DNA from: Aquarana catesbeiana
Taxonomy: Eukaryota > Chordata > Amphibia > Anura > Ranidae
Length of the DNA stretch: 64,000 nucleotides
Direction of reading: 5' to 3'
NCBI RefSeq assembly: GCF_042186555.1
Contig: NC_133328.1
Location: 354,358,250-354,422,249 of the forward strand
In this document: positions 43,883-55,339 of the stretch, piece by piece
Layout: each line of letters starts with the position of its first letter
How positions within the stretch are numbered: position 1 is the stretch's first letter
Translations under genes and position numbers: made by a program
Notes under the pieces: generated by a model
Databases searched by the model: none
What the model was told of the DNA's origin: nothing
What the model saw: only the letters and a program-made list of their open reading frames with translations

Positions 43883-43883
<1 letters not shown>
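43311..43883. mobile_element. Inverted-repeat element (GGCGTATAACACGC family) in TA-rich DNA
   Basis: Ends TACCGTATTTATCGGCGTAT and ATACGCCAATAAATACAGTA are inverted copies. A short direct repeat of GCCCATCTGCAGCCTCAC type fills 43435-43590. An inner hairpin joins 43594-43644 to 43731-43784 (GATTACATACAGTGAGAA against TTCTCACTGTATGTAATC). It sits between TA-repeat tracts, so the target duplication cannot be read. Confidence 0.75.

Positions 43884-43951
<68 letters not shown>
43884..43951. repeat. (TA)n microsatellite
   Basis: About 34 uninterrupted TA units directly after the right end of the preceding element. A shorter TA tract precedes its left end. Confidence 0.95.
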
Positions 43952-43953
<2 letters not shown>

Positions 43954-44180
43954 GTTTGGGATATCTGGTAACGCTAACATATGAGCATATATTGGTATAT
44001 GCATATATGATACAGCACTATTTCAAATATAATTATATTAATTATAAAGAGATGTTTTATTCATATACAGTATGTATTATGATTATTTAAACATCTAGGT
44101 GAAGAAAAAGAACTATATGTATATACTGTATATATATGGTTATTGTATATATATCTAAACAAAATAATTTATATATTTAA

Positions 44181-44748
44181 CCACTTTAATACCAGGCACT
44201 TTTGCCCCTTCCTGCCCAGGACAATTTTCAGCTTTCAGTGCTTTTGCACTTTGAATGACAATTGCGCGGTCTTGCAACACTGTGCCCAAACTAAATTTTT
44301 ATAATTTTCTTCCCTCAAATATAGCTTTCTTTTGGTGATATTTGATCACCACTGGGGTTTTTATCTTTTGCTAAACAAACGAAAAAAGACATTTTTGGAA
44401 AAAAAAAACTGATGGACACTAATAGGCGGCACCGATAGGTGGCACTGATGGCACTGATAGGCGGCACTGAAGGGCACTGGATAGACTGATGAGGAGCTAC
44501 TGACAGGCATTACTGAGTGGCATCTGAAGGGCACTGACAGGCATTACTGATGGGACACTGATTGGCACTTTTATGGGCACTGATTGGCACATTTATGGGC
44601 ACTGACACACCACACCTCCGATCGCCGCACTGTGCACCCCCCGCGGGCGCACGCTGGCTTGTTATCCTGATCACATCATATGACGTCAGATCAGGATAAC
44701 TAAACCACTTTGTCGACATCATATTGCTATATGGCGGGCAGCAAGTGG
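44181..44748. mobile_element. TTAA-flanked piggyBac-type MITE
   Basis: TTAACCACTTTAATACC at the left and GGCAGCAAGTGGTTAA at the right, with TTAA at 44177-44180 and 44749-44752. The left 200 bp are related to the ends of the large piggyBac-type elements. The middle holds GGCACTGATAGG-type short tandem repeats (44410-44600). Confidence 0.82.
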
Positions 44749-44752
44749 TTAA

Positions 44753-45070
44753 ACTATTTCTACATGTAGGATATTTCTAATCAGATTAGAACACACTACA
44801 TAACAAGATTATTATTATTATGCCAGCAGACAATAAAATCATGACTTGTACCTATTTCAGGGGATATGATCAATGAGGTTATAGTCACATAATTATACAC
44901 TCTTATATATGTGAAGATGAGGCGGTTCTTATTAGAATATTTATATCAATATATGAAATACATCTATACTTCCATCTATGGAGCTTGTACATCAATAAAC
45001 ATGTTAATATTCCTAGTGGGATATCCGTTGTACAATGTCCACATATTTTAAATGATGTCTGCTATGGATA
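44753..45070. other. A/T-rich unassigned sequence
   Basis: No gene or repeat boundary recognised. Confidence 0.4.
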
Positions 45071-45994
45071 TATAGTATCTCACAAAAGTCAGTACACCCC
45101 TCACATTTTTGTAAATATTTTATTATATCTTTTCACGTGACAACACTGAAGAAATTACACTTTGCTATGATGTAAAGTAGTGAGTGTACAGCTTGTATAA
45201 CAGTGTAAATTTGCTGTCCCCTCAAAATAGCTCAACACACAGCCATTAATGTCTAAACGGCTGGCAACAAAATGGAGTATGCCCCTAAGAAAAAATGTCC
45301 AAATTGGGTCCAGTTAGCCATTTTCTCCCTGGTGTCATGTGACTTGTTAGTGTTACAAGGTCTCAGGTGTGAATGGGGAACAGGTGTGTTAAATTTGGTG
45401 TTATCGCTCTCTCTCACTTATGCTGGTCACTGGAAGTTCAACATGGAACCTCATGGCAAAGAACTCTCTGAGGATCTGAAAAAAAGAATTGTTGCTCTAC
45501 ATAAATATGGCCTAGGCTATAAGAAGATTGCCAAGACCCTGAAACTGAGCTGCAGCATGGTGGCCAAGACCATACAGCAGTTTAACAGGACAGATTCCAC
45601 TCAGAACAGGCCTTGCCATGGTCGACTAAAGAAGTTGAGTTCACGTGCTCAACATCATATCCAGAGGTCGTCTTTGGGAAATAGACATATGAGTGCTGCC
45701 AGCATTACTGCAGGGCCGATCCTAGGGTCACTGGCGCCTGGGTGCAGAAATATTTCTGGCGCCCCCACATGGGTGTGGTCATCTTACCAACTCCTCCCCT
45801 TTACAAATGTTTCTATGGAAATGACTCAAACACAGAGATGCTCCCCTAAGAAGTCTTTGCTACCCTGGGATCCTCCCATGATCTTTTAACAATAAAAAAA
45901 ATACAGGAAGAGCGTACACTAATGAGACCTAGAGGGGGTCTCACACAGAGAGGGCTTCTGTTAGAGAGTCTGTTAGAAAGAGCCCCCAGATATA

Positions 45995-46640
45995 TTACAG
46001 GAGATGGTCAGAGACTGCAGACATGATACAAGAGATGGTCAGAGACTGTAGTTATGATACAAGAGACGGTCAAAGACTGCAATCATGGTACAGGAGATGG
46101 TCAGAGACTGCAGATATAATACAGAAGATGGCCAGAGACTGCAGACATAGTATAGAAGATGGTCAGAGACTGCAGACATGGTACGGGAGATGGTCAGAGA
46201 CTGCAGACATGGTACAGGAGTTGGTGAGAGACTGCAGACATACTACAGGAGATGGTCAGAGACTGCAGACATACTACAGGAGATGGTCAGAGACTGCAGA
46301 CATACTACAGGAGACAGTCAGAGACTGCAGACATAGTACAGGAGATGGTCAGAGACTGCAGACATACTACAGGAGATTATCAGAGACTGCAGACATACTA
46401 CAAAAGATGATCAGAGACTGCAGACATAGTACAGGTGATGGTCAGAGACTGCAAACATAGTACAGTAGATGATCAGAGACTGCAGACATAATACAGGAGA
46501 TGATCAGAGACTGCAGACATACTACAGAAGATGATCAGAGACTGCAGACATAGTACAGTAGATGGCTAGAGACTGCAGACATAGTACAGTAGATGGTCAG
46601 AGACTGCAGACATAGTAAGGAGATGGTCGGAGACTGCAGT
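45995..46640 (+). repeat. 31-bp minisatellite, about 21 units
   Basis: The unit GAGATGGTCAGAGACTGCAG followed by ACATACTACAG repeats with few changes. ACTGCAGACA at 46231 and 46262 gives a 31-base period. A 145-codon frame runs through it because 31 is not a multiple of three and no frame meets a stop. It is not a gene. Confidence 0.92.
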
Positions 46641-46649
46641 TCCTATGGA

Positions 46650-47250
46650 CATTAGTAGATAATGGCCGATTGGCCCTCTCACCTGACCCAGCGATACAGC
46701 AACGGTTCCTCTGACCAGGAGTCAGCTCATGCTGAATTGCCCATGGTGACACTGCTGGGTAGCACCCAGATCTGTATTCCTGCAATGACTCCATTCCTTT
46801 TTCCGCCAGGGATGGCGCTAGGCTATGTGGCTTTCCCTCTGGTAGCGCAGGGCAGTGGGGTTCTCTCTCTGATGATGTTCTCTCAGCACTGCCCTCTCCC
46901 TCTGGAGTCCTGGGTGTACTTCCCTGAAAGCTTTCACAGGCTCCTGTCTCTCTCTCTCTCTCCCATTCAGCTGAGCATGCTGTGTGGGCTGCAGTTTCCA
47001 TGTTACAGTGGGGCTGCCAGTCCTCAGGACTACATGTCCCACAATCCTCTTCTCTGCTCCTTTATCTATTCTATTTCTTACCTGGCTGATATGAAGGCGG
47101 GGGAAGATACATATTGGGCAGCTGTGCTGGCAAGCACTGCTCACTAGTACAGCAGCGCGCGCAAGAGGGAGGGGGGAGAGGGAGGGGGGAAAGAAGAGCC
47201 CGCAGCTGCATTGGCTTCACTAGGGTTGGGTCACCCCCCTTCCACCAACT
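46650..47250. other. hAT interior between the minisatellites
   Basis: Pyrimidine-rich with (CT)n near 46950-46965. The frames on both strands have no recognisable domain and biased composition. No gene claimed. Confidence 0.45.
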
Positions 47251-47254
47251 ATAG

Positions 47255-48050
47255 TCGCCCCTCAGTACAGACCTCCCTCCACTAAGTATAGACCCCCCTC
47301 CATCAGTGCAGAACCCGCACTAAGTATAAACCCCTCCCTCAGTACAGACCTTCCTCAGTACAGACCTCCCTCCATTAGTACAGACCCCCCCAGGAAAACC
47401 CCCCTCCATTAGTACAGACCCCCCCCAGGAAACCCCCCCTCCATTAGTACAGACCCCCAGGACAGATCTCCTCCTCCATTAGTATGGACCCCACAGGACA
47501 AACCACCCCTCCATTAGATATTACCCCCCATTAGTACAGACCCCCAGGACAGACCACCCTCCATTAGTACAGACCCCCCAATAGTAGAGACCCCCACTCC
47601 ATTAGTACAGACCCCCCTCCATTAGTACAAACCCCCCTCCATTAGTACAGACCCCCCAGGACAGACCCCCCTCCATTAGTACAGACCCCCCCATTAGTAC
47701 AGACCCCCCTCCATTAGTACATTAGTACAGACCCCCCTAGGACAGACCCCCCTCCATTAGTACAGACCCCCCAGGACAGACCCCCCTCCTTTAGTACAGA
47801 CCCCCCAGGACAGACCCCCCCCTCCATTAGTACAGACCCCCAAGACAGACCCCCCTCCATTAGTACAGATCCCCAAGACAGACCCCCCTCCATTAGTACA
47901 GACCCCCAGGACAGACCCCCCTCCATTAGTACAGACCCCCCAAGACAGACCCCCCTCCATTAGTACAGACCCCCCTCCATTAGTACAGACCCCCCAGGAC
48001 AGACCCCCCTCCGTTAGTACAGACCTCCCAGGACAGACCCCCCTCCATTA
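47255..48050 (+). repeat. C-rich minisatellite
   Basis: Variable units of roughly 30-36 bp built from CCCCTCCATTAGTACAGACC and CCCCAGGACAGA. Minus-strand frames read as repeated GGLSWGSVLMEG peptides, a product of the array. Confidence 0.9.
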
Positions 48051-48059
48051 GGGTAAATA

Positions 48060-48467
48060 AAAACACCCGGGCGGCAGCTGGAGAGGAGAGGACAGTGTGC
48101 GAGTGTGGAGAGCAGAGCAGTTCACAGCAGGCAGGAGTGAGAGACACAGAGAGGAAGAGAACGTGTCAGGCCCAGACCGCCCTGCCCCCCGCGCAACGTC
48201 ACTGTGCGGCTGGTCTCTCTCCACACAGAGACAGCCGCTCTGTCTCCGATCTCATCTCCGGCTGGCTGCTCTCCTTCTCTGGCAGGAGGAGGGAGGGGCT
48301 TGAGCAGGAAACACAGCGGCGCCTTTCTCCTTAGAACACCGGCGGAGAGCTGCCTCCGGACATGAACAGGAGGAGGAGGAAAGGGAGCACTCTGGCACTT
48401 CAGCGCCCCCACCTCTCTGGCGCCTGGGTGCACTGCACCCCGCGCACCCCGTCTGGGATCGGCCCTG
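48060..48467. other. CpG-rich right end of the hAT element
   Basis: GC-rich block with many CpG dinucleotides, in contrast to the A/T-rich surroundings. The sequence CTGGCGCCTGGGTGCA occurs near both ends in the same orientation (45731 and 48418). No gene. Confidence 0.55.
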
Positions 48468-49464
48468 CATTACTGCAGAGGTTTAATGGGGTGGGTCAGC
48501 CTGGCAGTGCTCAGACCATACGGTGCACACTGCATCAAATTGGTCTGCCTGGCTGTCGTCCCAGAAGGAAACCCCTTCTAAAGATGATGCATAAGAAAGC
48601 CTGCAAACAGTTTGCTGAAGACAAGCAGACTAAGGACGTGGATTACTGGAACCATGTCCTGTGGTCTGACGAGACCAAGATAAACTTATTTGGTTTAAAG
48701 CGTGTTTGGCCGCAACCAGGTGAGGAGTACAAAGACAAGTGTGTCTCGCCTACAGTCAAGCATGGTGGTGGGAGTGTCATGGCCTGGGGCTGCATGAGTG
48801 CTGCTGGCACTGGGGAGCTACAGTTCATTGATGGAACCATGAATGCCAACATGTACTGTGACATACTGAAGCCGAGCATGATCCCCTCCCTTTGGAGACT
48901 GAGCCCCAGAGAAGTATTCCAAGATGATAATGACCCCAAACACACCTCCAAGACCACTGCCTTGCTAAAGAAGCTGAGGCGTAAAGGTAATGGACTGGCC
49001 AAGCATGTCTCCAGACCTAAACCCTATTGAGCATCTGTGAGGCATCCTCAAACGGAAGGTGGAGGAGCACAAGGTCTCTAACATCCACCAGCTCTGTGAT
49101 GTCATCACGGAGGAGTGGAAGAGGACTCCAGTGGCAACCTGTGAAGCTCTGGTGAACTCCATGCCCAAGAGGGTTAAGGCAGTGCTGGAAATAAATGGTA
49201 GCCACACAAAATATTGACACTTTGGACCCAATTTGGACATTTTCACTTACGGGTTTACTCACTTTTGTTGCCAGCCGTTTAGACATTAATGGCTGTGTGT
49301 TGAGTTATTTTGAGGAGACAGCAAACTTACACTGTTATGCAAGCTGTACACTCACTACTTTACATTGTAGCAAAGTGTCATTTCTTCAGTGTTGTCACAT
49401 GAAAAGATATAATAAAATATTTACAAAAGTGTGAGGGGTATACTCACTTTTGTGACATACTGTA

Positions 49465-49912
49465 TATATGTCTCTTTTTTTTTCTTTTTCATATTTAGTA
49501 GTTAAGATATTTTTGATGAAAACGCAGGTTTTAAATTGGCCTGAGTATATTGACCCTTCTCCCTGTCAGTGTACAGATGTATACTGTATTGAAGGTTTTT
49601 CAGTTTGGTAAATATCACCCAAAGTTTCTTCTTTATACTCTGTTTGGAGAAGGTGTAGCCATGCCTTGAAAAGTAATTTGATGTTTGCTGTTTCCAGTTT
49701 TTATTACCCCAGTCTTAGGAGAGAATGAAACCACTTTTTCCTAGGCTCCAGGTGGGAAATTAAACTCACACTCATTGTTCTATTCCCAGTTCTGCAAACA
49801 GGCATGTGTACAGATCTCCATCAGAGTGATAAAGACACAGAATGCCCTAAATTGAAAGGGTGGCATGACTGTGTCCTTAAACTGATCCCTTCTCTGGGGT
49901 TTATTAAGTCTT
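49465..49912. other. Unassigned sequence
   Basis: No recognisable feature. Ends at the Harbinger MITE. Confidence 0.4.
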
Positions 49913-50347
49913 ATGCCCCGTACACACGGTCGGACTTTGTTCGGACATTCCGACAACAAAATCCTAGGATTTTTTCCGACGGATGTTGGCTCAAACTTGT
50001 CTTGCATACACACGGTCACACAAAGTTGTCGAAAAATCCGATCGTTCTAAACACAGTGACGTAAAACACGTACGTCGGGACTATAAACGGGGCAGTGGCC
50101 AATAGCTTTCATCTCTTTATTTATTCTGAGCATGCGTGGCACTTTGTCCGTCGGATTTGTGTACACACGATCGGAATTTCCGACAACGGATTTTGTTGTC
50201 GGAAAATTTTATAGCAAGCTCTCAAACTTTGTGTGTCGGAAAATCCGATGGAAAATGTGTGATGGAGCCTACACACGGTAGGAATTTCCGACAACAAGGT
50301 CCTATCACACATTTTCCGTCGGAAAATCCGACCGTGTGTACGGGGCA
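49913..50347. mobile_element. Harbinger-type MITE (same ends as elements A and B)
   Basis: TGCCCCGTACACACGGTCGG and CCGACCGTGTGTACGGGGCA are exact inverted ends. Internal AAATCCGA/TCGGATTT repeats. The first 120 bp resemble the left end of element A and the last 230 bp resemble the end of element B, so the Harbinger transposase of this family is the likely mobiliser. Confidence 0.88.
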
Positions 50348-50429
50348 TAAGAGATACACATTTCCAACATTACAACAAAGGTCTGGATTTTTTCCTAATA
50401 TACATAATATAACTGGGTACTAACATTTA

Positions 50430-50662
50430 TAGGCAAAGCTGATCCAGGGAAAATCCAATTGCCTCTTGGGTGATCAGGAAGGATTTTTTTTTCCCTGCTG
50501 TAGCAAAATGGTTCTTGTTTTTCTGGGGTTTTTCGCCTTCCTCTGGATCAACTGTTGGTGAAGGATTGTGTTTATGGGATTGTATGATTTTTTTTATTTT
50601 TGGGTTGGACTAGATGAACTTGTGCCTTTTTTCAACCTGAGTAACTATGTAACTATGTAACA
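50430..50662 (+). repeat. Dispersed repeat with TAACTATGTAAC tail
   Basis: Starts around GCTGATCCAGGGAAAATCCA and shares its last 60 bases (GGTTGGACTAGATGAACTTG to TAACTATGTAAC) with 42110-42176. Family not named. Confidence 0.55.
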
Positions 50663-50879
50663 TTGAAGTGATAAAAAATATTTTTTTTTTTCTTCACAAT
50701 AGATCTAAGAACTGTTATAAGCAATAACAGTGTAAAAAAAATCCTTATAGTGAAACTGAACTACTCTGATGACAGGATATACTAAAAATAGAAAACATGC
50801 TCAAAAAAATGTTTAAAAAGTTAATTTGTATTTTTATATACTGTCACCAGTCAGTATCCCTGATCACTGCCACACCAGT

Positions 50880-51661
50880 CATATGATGATGCTGTACTGC
50901 ACTGGTGACAGTGTGTACATTTTTTTTTAAATTTATTTAATTTCTTAATTTTCTAAAACATTGTGACAAAATGTACAACTTCAAACTCACCATGCCTCTT
51001 ACTAAATACCTTGGACAGTTTACTTTCCAGAAAGGGGTCATTTGGGGTATTTGTACTGTCCTGACATTTTATGATTTCAAGAAATAAGTAACAGGATTGA
51101 TCAATTTCCAAATATATACCAAAGTCTTTAGTTTCCATAATTTTGACACAGACTAAATAATATACACTTATTTGCATTTCTTTACCGAAGACATGTAGCA
51201 GAATACATTTTTTACCTAAATTTATAAAGAAAGATTATTTGTTCACAAAATGTTATAACAAAAACTAACTAAAAAATAACTATTTTATGAAATAAAACTG
51301 TATTTTTTTCATTTATATAGCAAAAAAACAAAACAAAACAGTGGTAATAAAATCACTAAATTAATTGGTGCAGAGATTTAGTAATTAGAGTTAGTGATTT
51401 TTATTACACATTTTAAAAGGGAGTGTGTTGGGTGCTTTTACAAGTAATTAAACGCATAGCAGCTTGCAATAGTGCAACAAAATACAGTGGTGATAAAATA
51501 TGACAAAAGAAAAATATGTTTGTGTGAAAAAAAAATGACATAAATTTAATTTGCGTACAGTGTTCCATGACTGAGCTATTGTCAGTTAAAGTAGCACAGT
51601 GCTGAATAGCAAAAAATGCCCTGGTCGTGAAGGGGGTTAAACCTTCCAGAGGTCAAGTGGT
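50880..51661 (-). mobile_element. Old, decayed piggyBac-type relic
   Basis: GTTTACTTTCCAGAAAGGGG and GTACTGTCCTGACATTTTAT near 51015-51075 correspond to the inverted subrepeats of the large elements. The right end GGTCAAGTGGTTAA resembles the family terminus in inverse orientation. Left boundary uncertain. No transposase. Confidence 0.6.
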
Positions 51662-53018
51662 TAAAAAACAAAAAACAACACATAATCCTCTCCAAAGTCC
51701 CTGAACATACAAAGCACACCTTTGGAGGGGTCTGTGTACTGTTTTTGTTTTTAAAAGATGCAACGTGGCAGCAATTTTAAAATGTTTTCCTTTCTAAATG
51801 TAAGTGCATTATAGGCCTGAAGATTGCTTAAAACACCCAAACTTTATATACATTTGAAAGAAGACAAACAAAAGAATAAAATGGTGGTAGTAACAATATT
51901 TTTAAGTTACACAATATTGGCACTGTTTAGGAAATGCTAAATGAGGTTGTGCCGCAAAAATAGATATCCCACATATCGAACCTCAAAAATTGCTTGCGGC
52001 TGTAAAAAGGTAACAAACTTCAGTACCATATATTTTCCATACGTGAAGCTTTAAAAGCCCCTACGGTAATCAGTTTAGCGTTACCCAGAAGCTTTGATTT
52101 TTTTTTCACTTAACTTATTTTTTATCAAATAGGGGACAAAAAGTCCCCTAAGTGATTATTTTTTTGGTGACAGATTCTCTTTAATGAGACAGCAGGGGTC
52201 TAAAAGTTAGAATGCAATTCTCTCTGGGGAAGGCAAAGTGAAAGAGGGACCCGGAAGTAACGTTTTACATATTGCTTCCAGGGCATCAAAAAGAACGGGA
52301 GGAGAGCAGTTTGTGTTTCATTTTGTACCCAATTGCATTTTTTGTTTCAGCCAAGATTATTCCTTAGTACCTCATTTTTATTTTATTTGTATTTTAAATA
52401 TTATGCTTAGTTTGTTAATACTTACTTAGTGCACTGTTTCTTGCTATTGGCTTTAATGTACTTATTATTTAGCACCCATCTCCTAGTAATTATGTTCAAA
52501 GGGTGGAGTTTTTAAATGCAGGCAGCAGTCTGATGTTCAGTTTGCTATGACAAAAGCCTTTTCTGGCTGAAACACTTAAACAGGTTTTTACCCTGCTGTC
52601 CAATAAAGAGGATTGTACAATTCAAGGACGTATGACGGCTTTAGATACAGTTCTATTGAAAGGCATATGGGAGCCTCATCAGCAGCACACACTTATTTTG
52701 GATCCACCCAGGTTTAGCACTGCAAGTTTTTTTCTATGGGTTTAATAGACCCCTGATGGCTCCATAAAGAGAACTTGTCACCTGCCACTGTTAAAACAGA
52801 GAGAGTGTTGTCTCTCCTGTGCTGTCAATAAGGGTAAATGAAAAAAATATATAAAAAGTTTAAAAAAAATGTAAATTGGAATAAAATATATAAGAATTAA
52901 AAAAAAAAATCAAAAACAATCCTCTCAAATCACGCTCACATATGAATGCAATTTATTAAAGCATTAAGCATTATGGCTTATGGACAATTTTGAGTACCCT
53001 TATTTTTTTTTTTACATT
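51662..53018. other. Unassigned A/T-rich sequence
   Basis: Long A/T-rich stretch, including GGGGACAAAAAGTCCCC at 52132-52148. No conserved frame. May contain further decayed repeats. Confidence 0.35.
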
Positions 53019-53021
53019 TTA

Positions 53022-53394
53022 GGCCTCATGCACACTGGATGTTTTTACAGCTGCTCCCTGCCTCTAAACTCCCCTGCATGTTAGCCTATGTGTCCATGCA
53101 CACATAGGCTTTTTGAAGCGCTTAGAGATAGGTATAAAAAAAACACAGCCAGTGCACCCAGGAGCAGCAGAGTTGGGAAGAACAAATGGCTGACGCTACT
53201 AAAAGCTGCTAAAAGTTGCTAAGCTATTTATTCTGGCCAATGAAATTAATTAATGCTCAAGAGCTTAATGCCTGTAAAAGCTCATAAAAGCTTGTAAAAG
53301 CTTTTAATACTTTCACAAGCATTAGGCATTTTTTTCTGCAAAAACACTGCTGGCTTCTAGGAGCGTTAAATAACAGTGCAATGTTCATGAGGCC
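53022..53394. mobile_element. MITE with TTA target duplication
   Basis: GGCCTCATGCACAC and GTTCATGAGGCC ends, flanked by TTA at 53019-53021 and 53395-53397. The 3-bp TWA duplication suggests Harbinger-type mobilisation. Non-coding. Confidence 0.75.
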
Positions 53395-53800
53395 TTAAAG
53401 GCACACCCAATTTTTAGGCTTGAACTGTTTGGTATGTACTGTATGTTGAATTTACTCAACACAACTCCATGAAACCGATGACCTGTAACTGATGACCTAC
53501 TGTATATACATTGTAGTCCATGTAGTCCATGTTGTCTATTAATTACCGGTCTTGAATAATTGTGTAAGCTTTTATGAATAATCATTGTGTGAACGTTACA
53601 TTTTTTTAAAATTTGAGGCATAAAATGGCATTAAAGCAATGTGTTAAAATCACCTCCTGCTTGCTCTCTTTTCGTGCTGTAAGATAGGCATTTTCTTTCT
53701 GTAATGCACTTGTCAAGGCCTCCTACTTACAGAAAGTTGTGGGTTTAAATATATATTATAAGAAAAAAACTGGTACAGTTCAACTGAAATAACATGTACA

Positions 53801-54345
53801 TTATTATTATTATTATTATTATTATTATACAGTATTTATATAGCGCCAACAGTTTACGTAGCGCTTTACAACTTGAGGGTAGACAGTACAAATACAATAC
53901 AATTTGATACAGTAGGAATCAGAGGGCCCTGCTCCTTAGAGCTTACAATCTAAGAGGGAAGGTCAAGAGATACAAGAGGTAATAACTGTGGGTGATGTGC
54001 TGATTGAGAAGATAAATGTACAGTTGTTAGGTGGGGGCCAGATAGGCTTCTCTGAAGAGATGAGTTTTCAGGGATCGTCTGAAAGTGGATAAAGTGGGAG
54101 AAAATCGGACGGATTGGGGTAGAGCATTCCAGAGGATGGGGGAGGCTCTGGAGAAGTCCTGAAGGCGAGCATGGGATGAAGTGACAAGGGAGTTTGAGAG
54201 CAGGAGGTCTTGGGAGGAGCGAAGAGAACGATTAGGTTGGTATTTTGTGACTAGGTTAGAGATGTAGCTAGGGGCCAGGTTGTGGATGGCTTTGTAGGTT
54301 ATAGTTAGTATCTTACATGTACAAAATGTAATGTCATACAATTAA
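53801..54345 (-). mobile_element. Rex1-type LINE, 3' end, 5'-truncated
   Basis: Minus-strand element ending in GCGCTATATAAATACTGTAT followed by (ATA)n, seen on the plus strand as (ATT)n at 53801-53828. This GCGC-TATATAAATA tail with a microsatellite in place of poly(A) is characteristic of Rex1/Babar elements. Confidence 0.82.
54027..54341 (-). pseudogene. Rex1 reverse transcriptase C-terminus
   Basis: The frame reads TYKAIHNLAPSYISNLVTKY, then SLRSS, SPILWNALPQSVR and STFRRSLKTHLFREAY. This is the conserved C-terminal tail after the RT domain in Rex1, CR1 and L2 LINEs. Only about 100 residues remain because the copy is 5'-truncated; the frame itself is open. The initiating methionine is internal. 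Confidence 0.8.
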
Positions 54346-55035
54346 CTGAGCAAGTGACCTATATTATTCTGTATGGTACATTGTTATATTTCAATAAATT
54401 ATTTGTTCATAGCTTCAATGATGGTGAATTATACTATAAATATATATAAAAATCACAGGAAACTTTTCTAGACTAAACAATTAAGTTTTCTAGCAACACT
54501 GACATGTTTACATAAACAGATATTCAAGAATAAACTGTATTCAAGTGAAACTCCAGCTAATATGTTTTATTAGGTTTATATATAGAGAAGAATATTAACA
54601 GGAGACTTTTTTTTTTATTATTCTGTAAGTTATTGTCTCACTTTCTTTCCTAGATACACAAAAGGAAGTAAGAAGAAATCTCTCCAGAGAGAAAATCCCA
54701 GCTTTGACAGTTGTCACTAGAACAGGAGATTTCTATTCTGGTGAACATTTATTTCCTCTCACCTTCTGACCTGGCGGAAATGATTACTGAACTATAAAAC
54801 AAAAGCAATCAGCGCAATTTCCCCCTAGAAACTCTCCACTTTCGAGATTGCAGCTGACACAATAAAGTGATTTCATAACACTTCAAAGTAATATATATGG
54901 AAAACTATACAGTGTAGTGCAACCTCTAACAATTCTGTGAATCAAATCTCACAATATAATAAGCATAAATAGTGTGCTAGTAAGCAAATACATTTTCATC
55001 AATCTCCACATGACAAAAAAAAAATGATATAACTG
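54346..55035. other. Unassigned A/T-rich sequence
   Basis: No recognisable gene or repeat. One of the few candidate single-copy stretches. Confidence 0.4.
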
Positions 55036-55339
55036 TAATGCCCCATACACACGGTCGGATTTTCCGACGGAAAATGTGTGATCGGAGCGTGTTGTCGGAA
55101 ATTCCGACCGTGTGTGGGCTCCATCGGACTTTTTCCATTGGATTTTCTGACACACAAAGTTTGAGAGCAGGCTATAAAATTTTCCGCCAACAAAATCCGA
55201 TTGCGTCAATTCCGACCTTGTGTGGACAATTACGACGCACAAAGTGCCACGCATGCTCATAAGAAATTCCGAGATGGAACAGCTCGGTCTGGTAAAATTA
55301 GTGTTCAGAATTGATAGAGTCCTGATACTTCAAGATATC

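Larger units (their letters stand above)
45711..48467. mobile_element. hAT-type non-autonomous element, 2.76 kb
   Basis: Ends CAGGGCCGATCC and GGATCGGCCCTG are perfect 12-bp inverted repeats. Flanking CATTACTG (45703-45710 and 48468-48475) is an 8-bp target duplication, the hallmark of hAT transposases. No transposase is visible. Cargo: a 31-bp minisatellite, a GC-rich stretch, a C-rich minisatellite and a CpG-rich right end. Confidence 0.92.
45444..49217 (+). pseudogene. Tc1 transposase, interrupted by the hAT element
   Basis: The N-terminal HTH pair (MEPHGKELSEDLKKRIVALH, then LSCSMVAKTIQQFNR and a GRLKKLS linker) lies at 45444-45710. After the insertion the frame continues from 48476: TLHQIGLPGCRPRRKPLLK, the first aspartate in LWSDETKINLFG (about 48661-48696), the second in DNDPKHTSK (about 48928), and the glutamate motif NPIEHL at about 49018 in a shifted frame. 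The last residues end at about 49217. A frameshift near 48995, a stop after IEHL and the insertion inactivate it. Confidence 0.9.
45073..49462 (+). mobile_element. Tc1-type element split by a hAT-type insertion
   Basis: Left end TAGTATCTCACAAAAGTCAG and right end CTTTTGTGACATACTG are inverted, flanked by TA at 45071-45072 and 49463-49464. Long (about 200 bp) terminal repeats hold TGAGTGTACAGCTTGTATAA-type sequence at both ends. Removing the 2.76-kb insertion gives about 1.63 kb, normal for this family. The family is one of the widespread frog/fish Tc1 lineages (recognised from memory). Confidence 0.93.

Noticed and set aside
46023..46460. 145-codon repeat protein candidate
   Set aside because: Direct consequence of a 31-bp tandem array without stops.
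46597..47147. Frames of 134 and 161 codons on opposite strands in the hAT interior
   Set aside because: They overlap each other, have biased composition and show no recognisable domain; there is no support beyond length.
47714..47960. Gly/Ser/Trp repeat peptides on the minus strand
   Set aside because: Translation of the C-rich minisatellite.
48095..48470. Several overlapping frames in the CpG-rich hAT end
   Set aside because: Open on both strands because of high GC; no domain.
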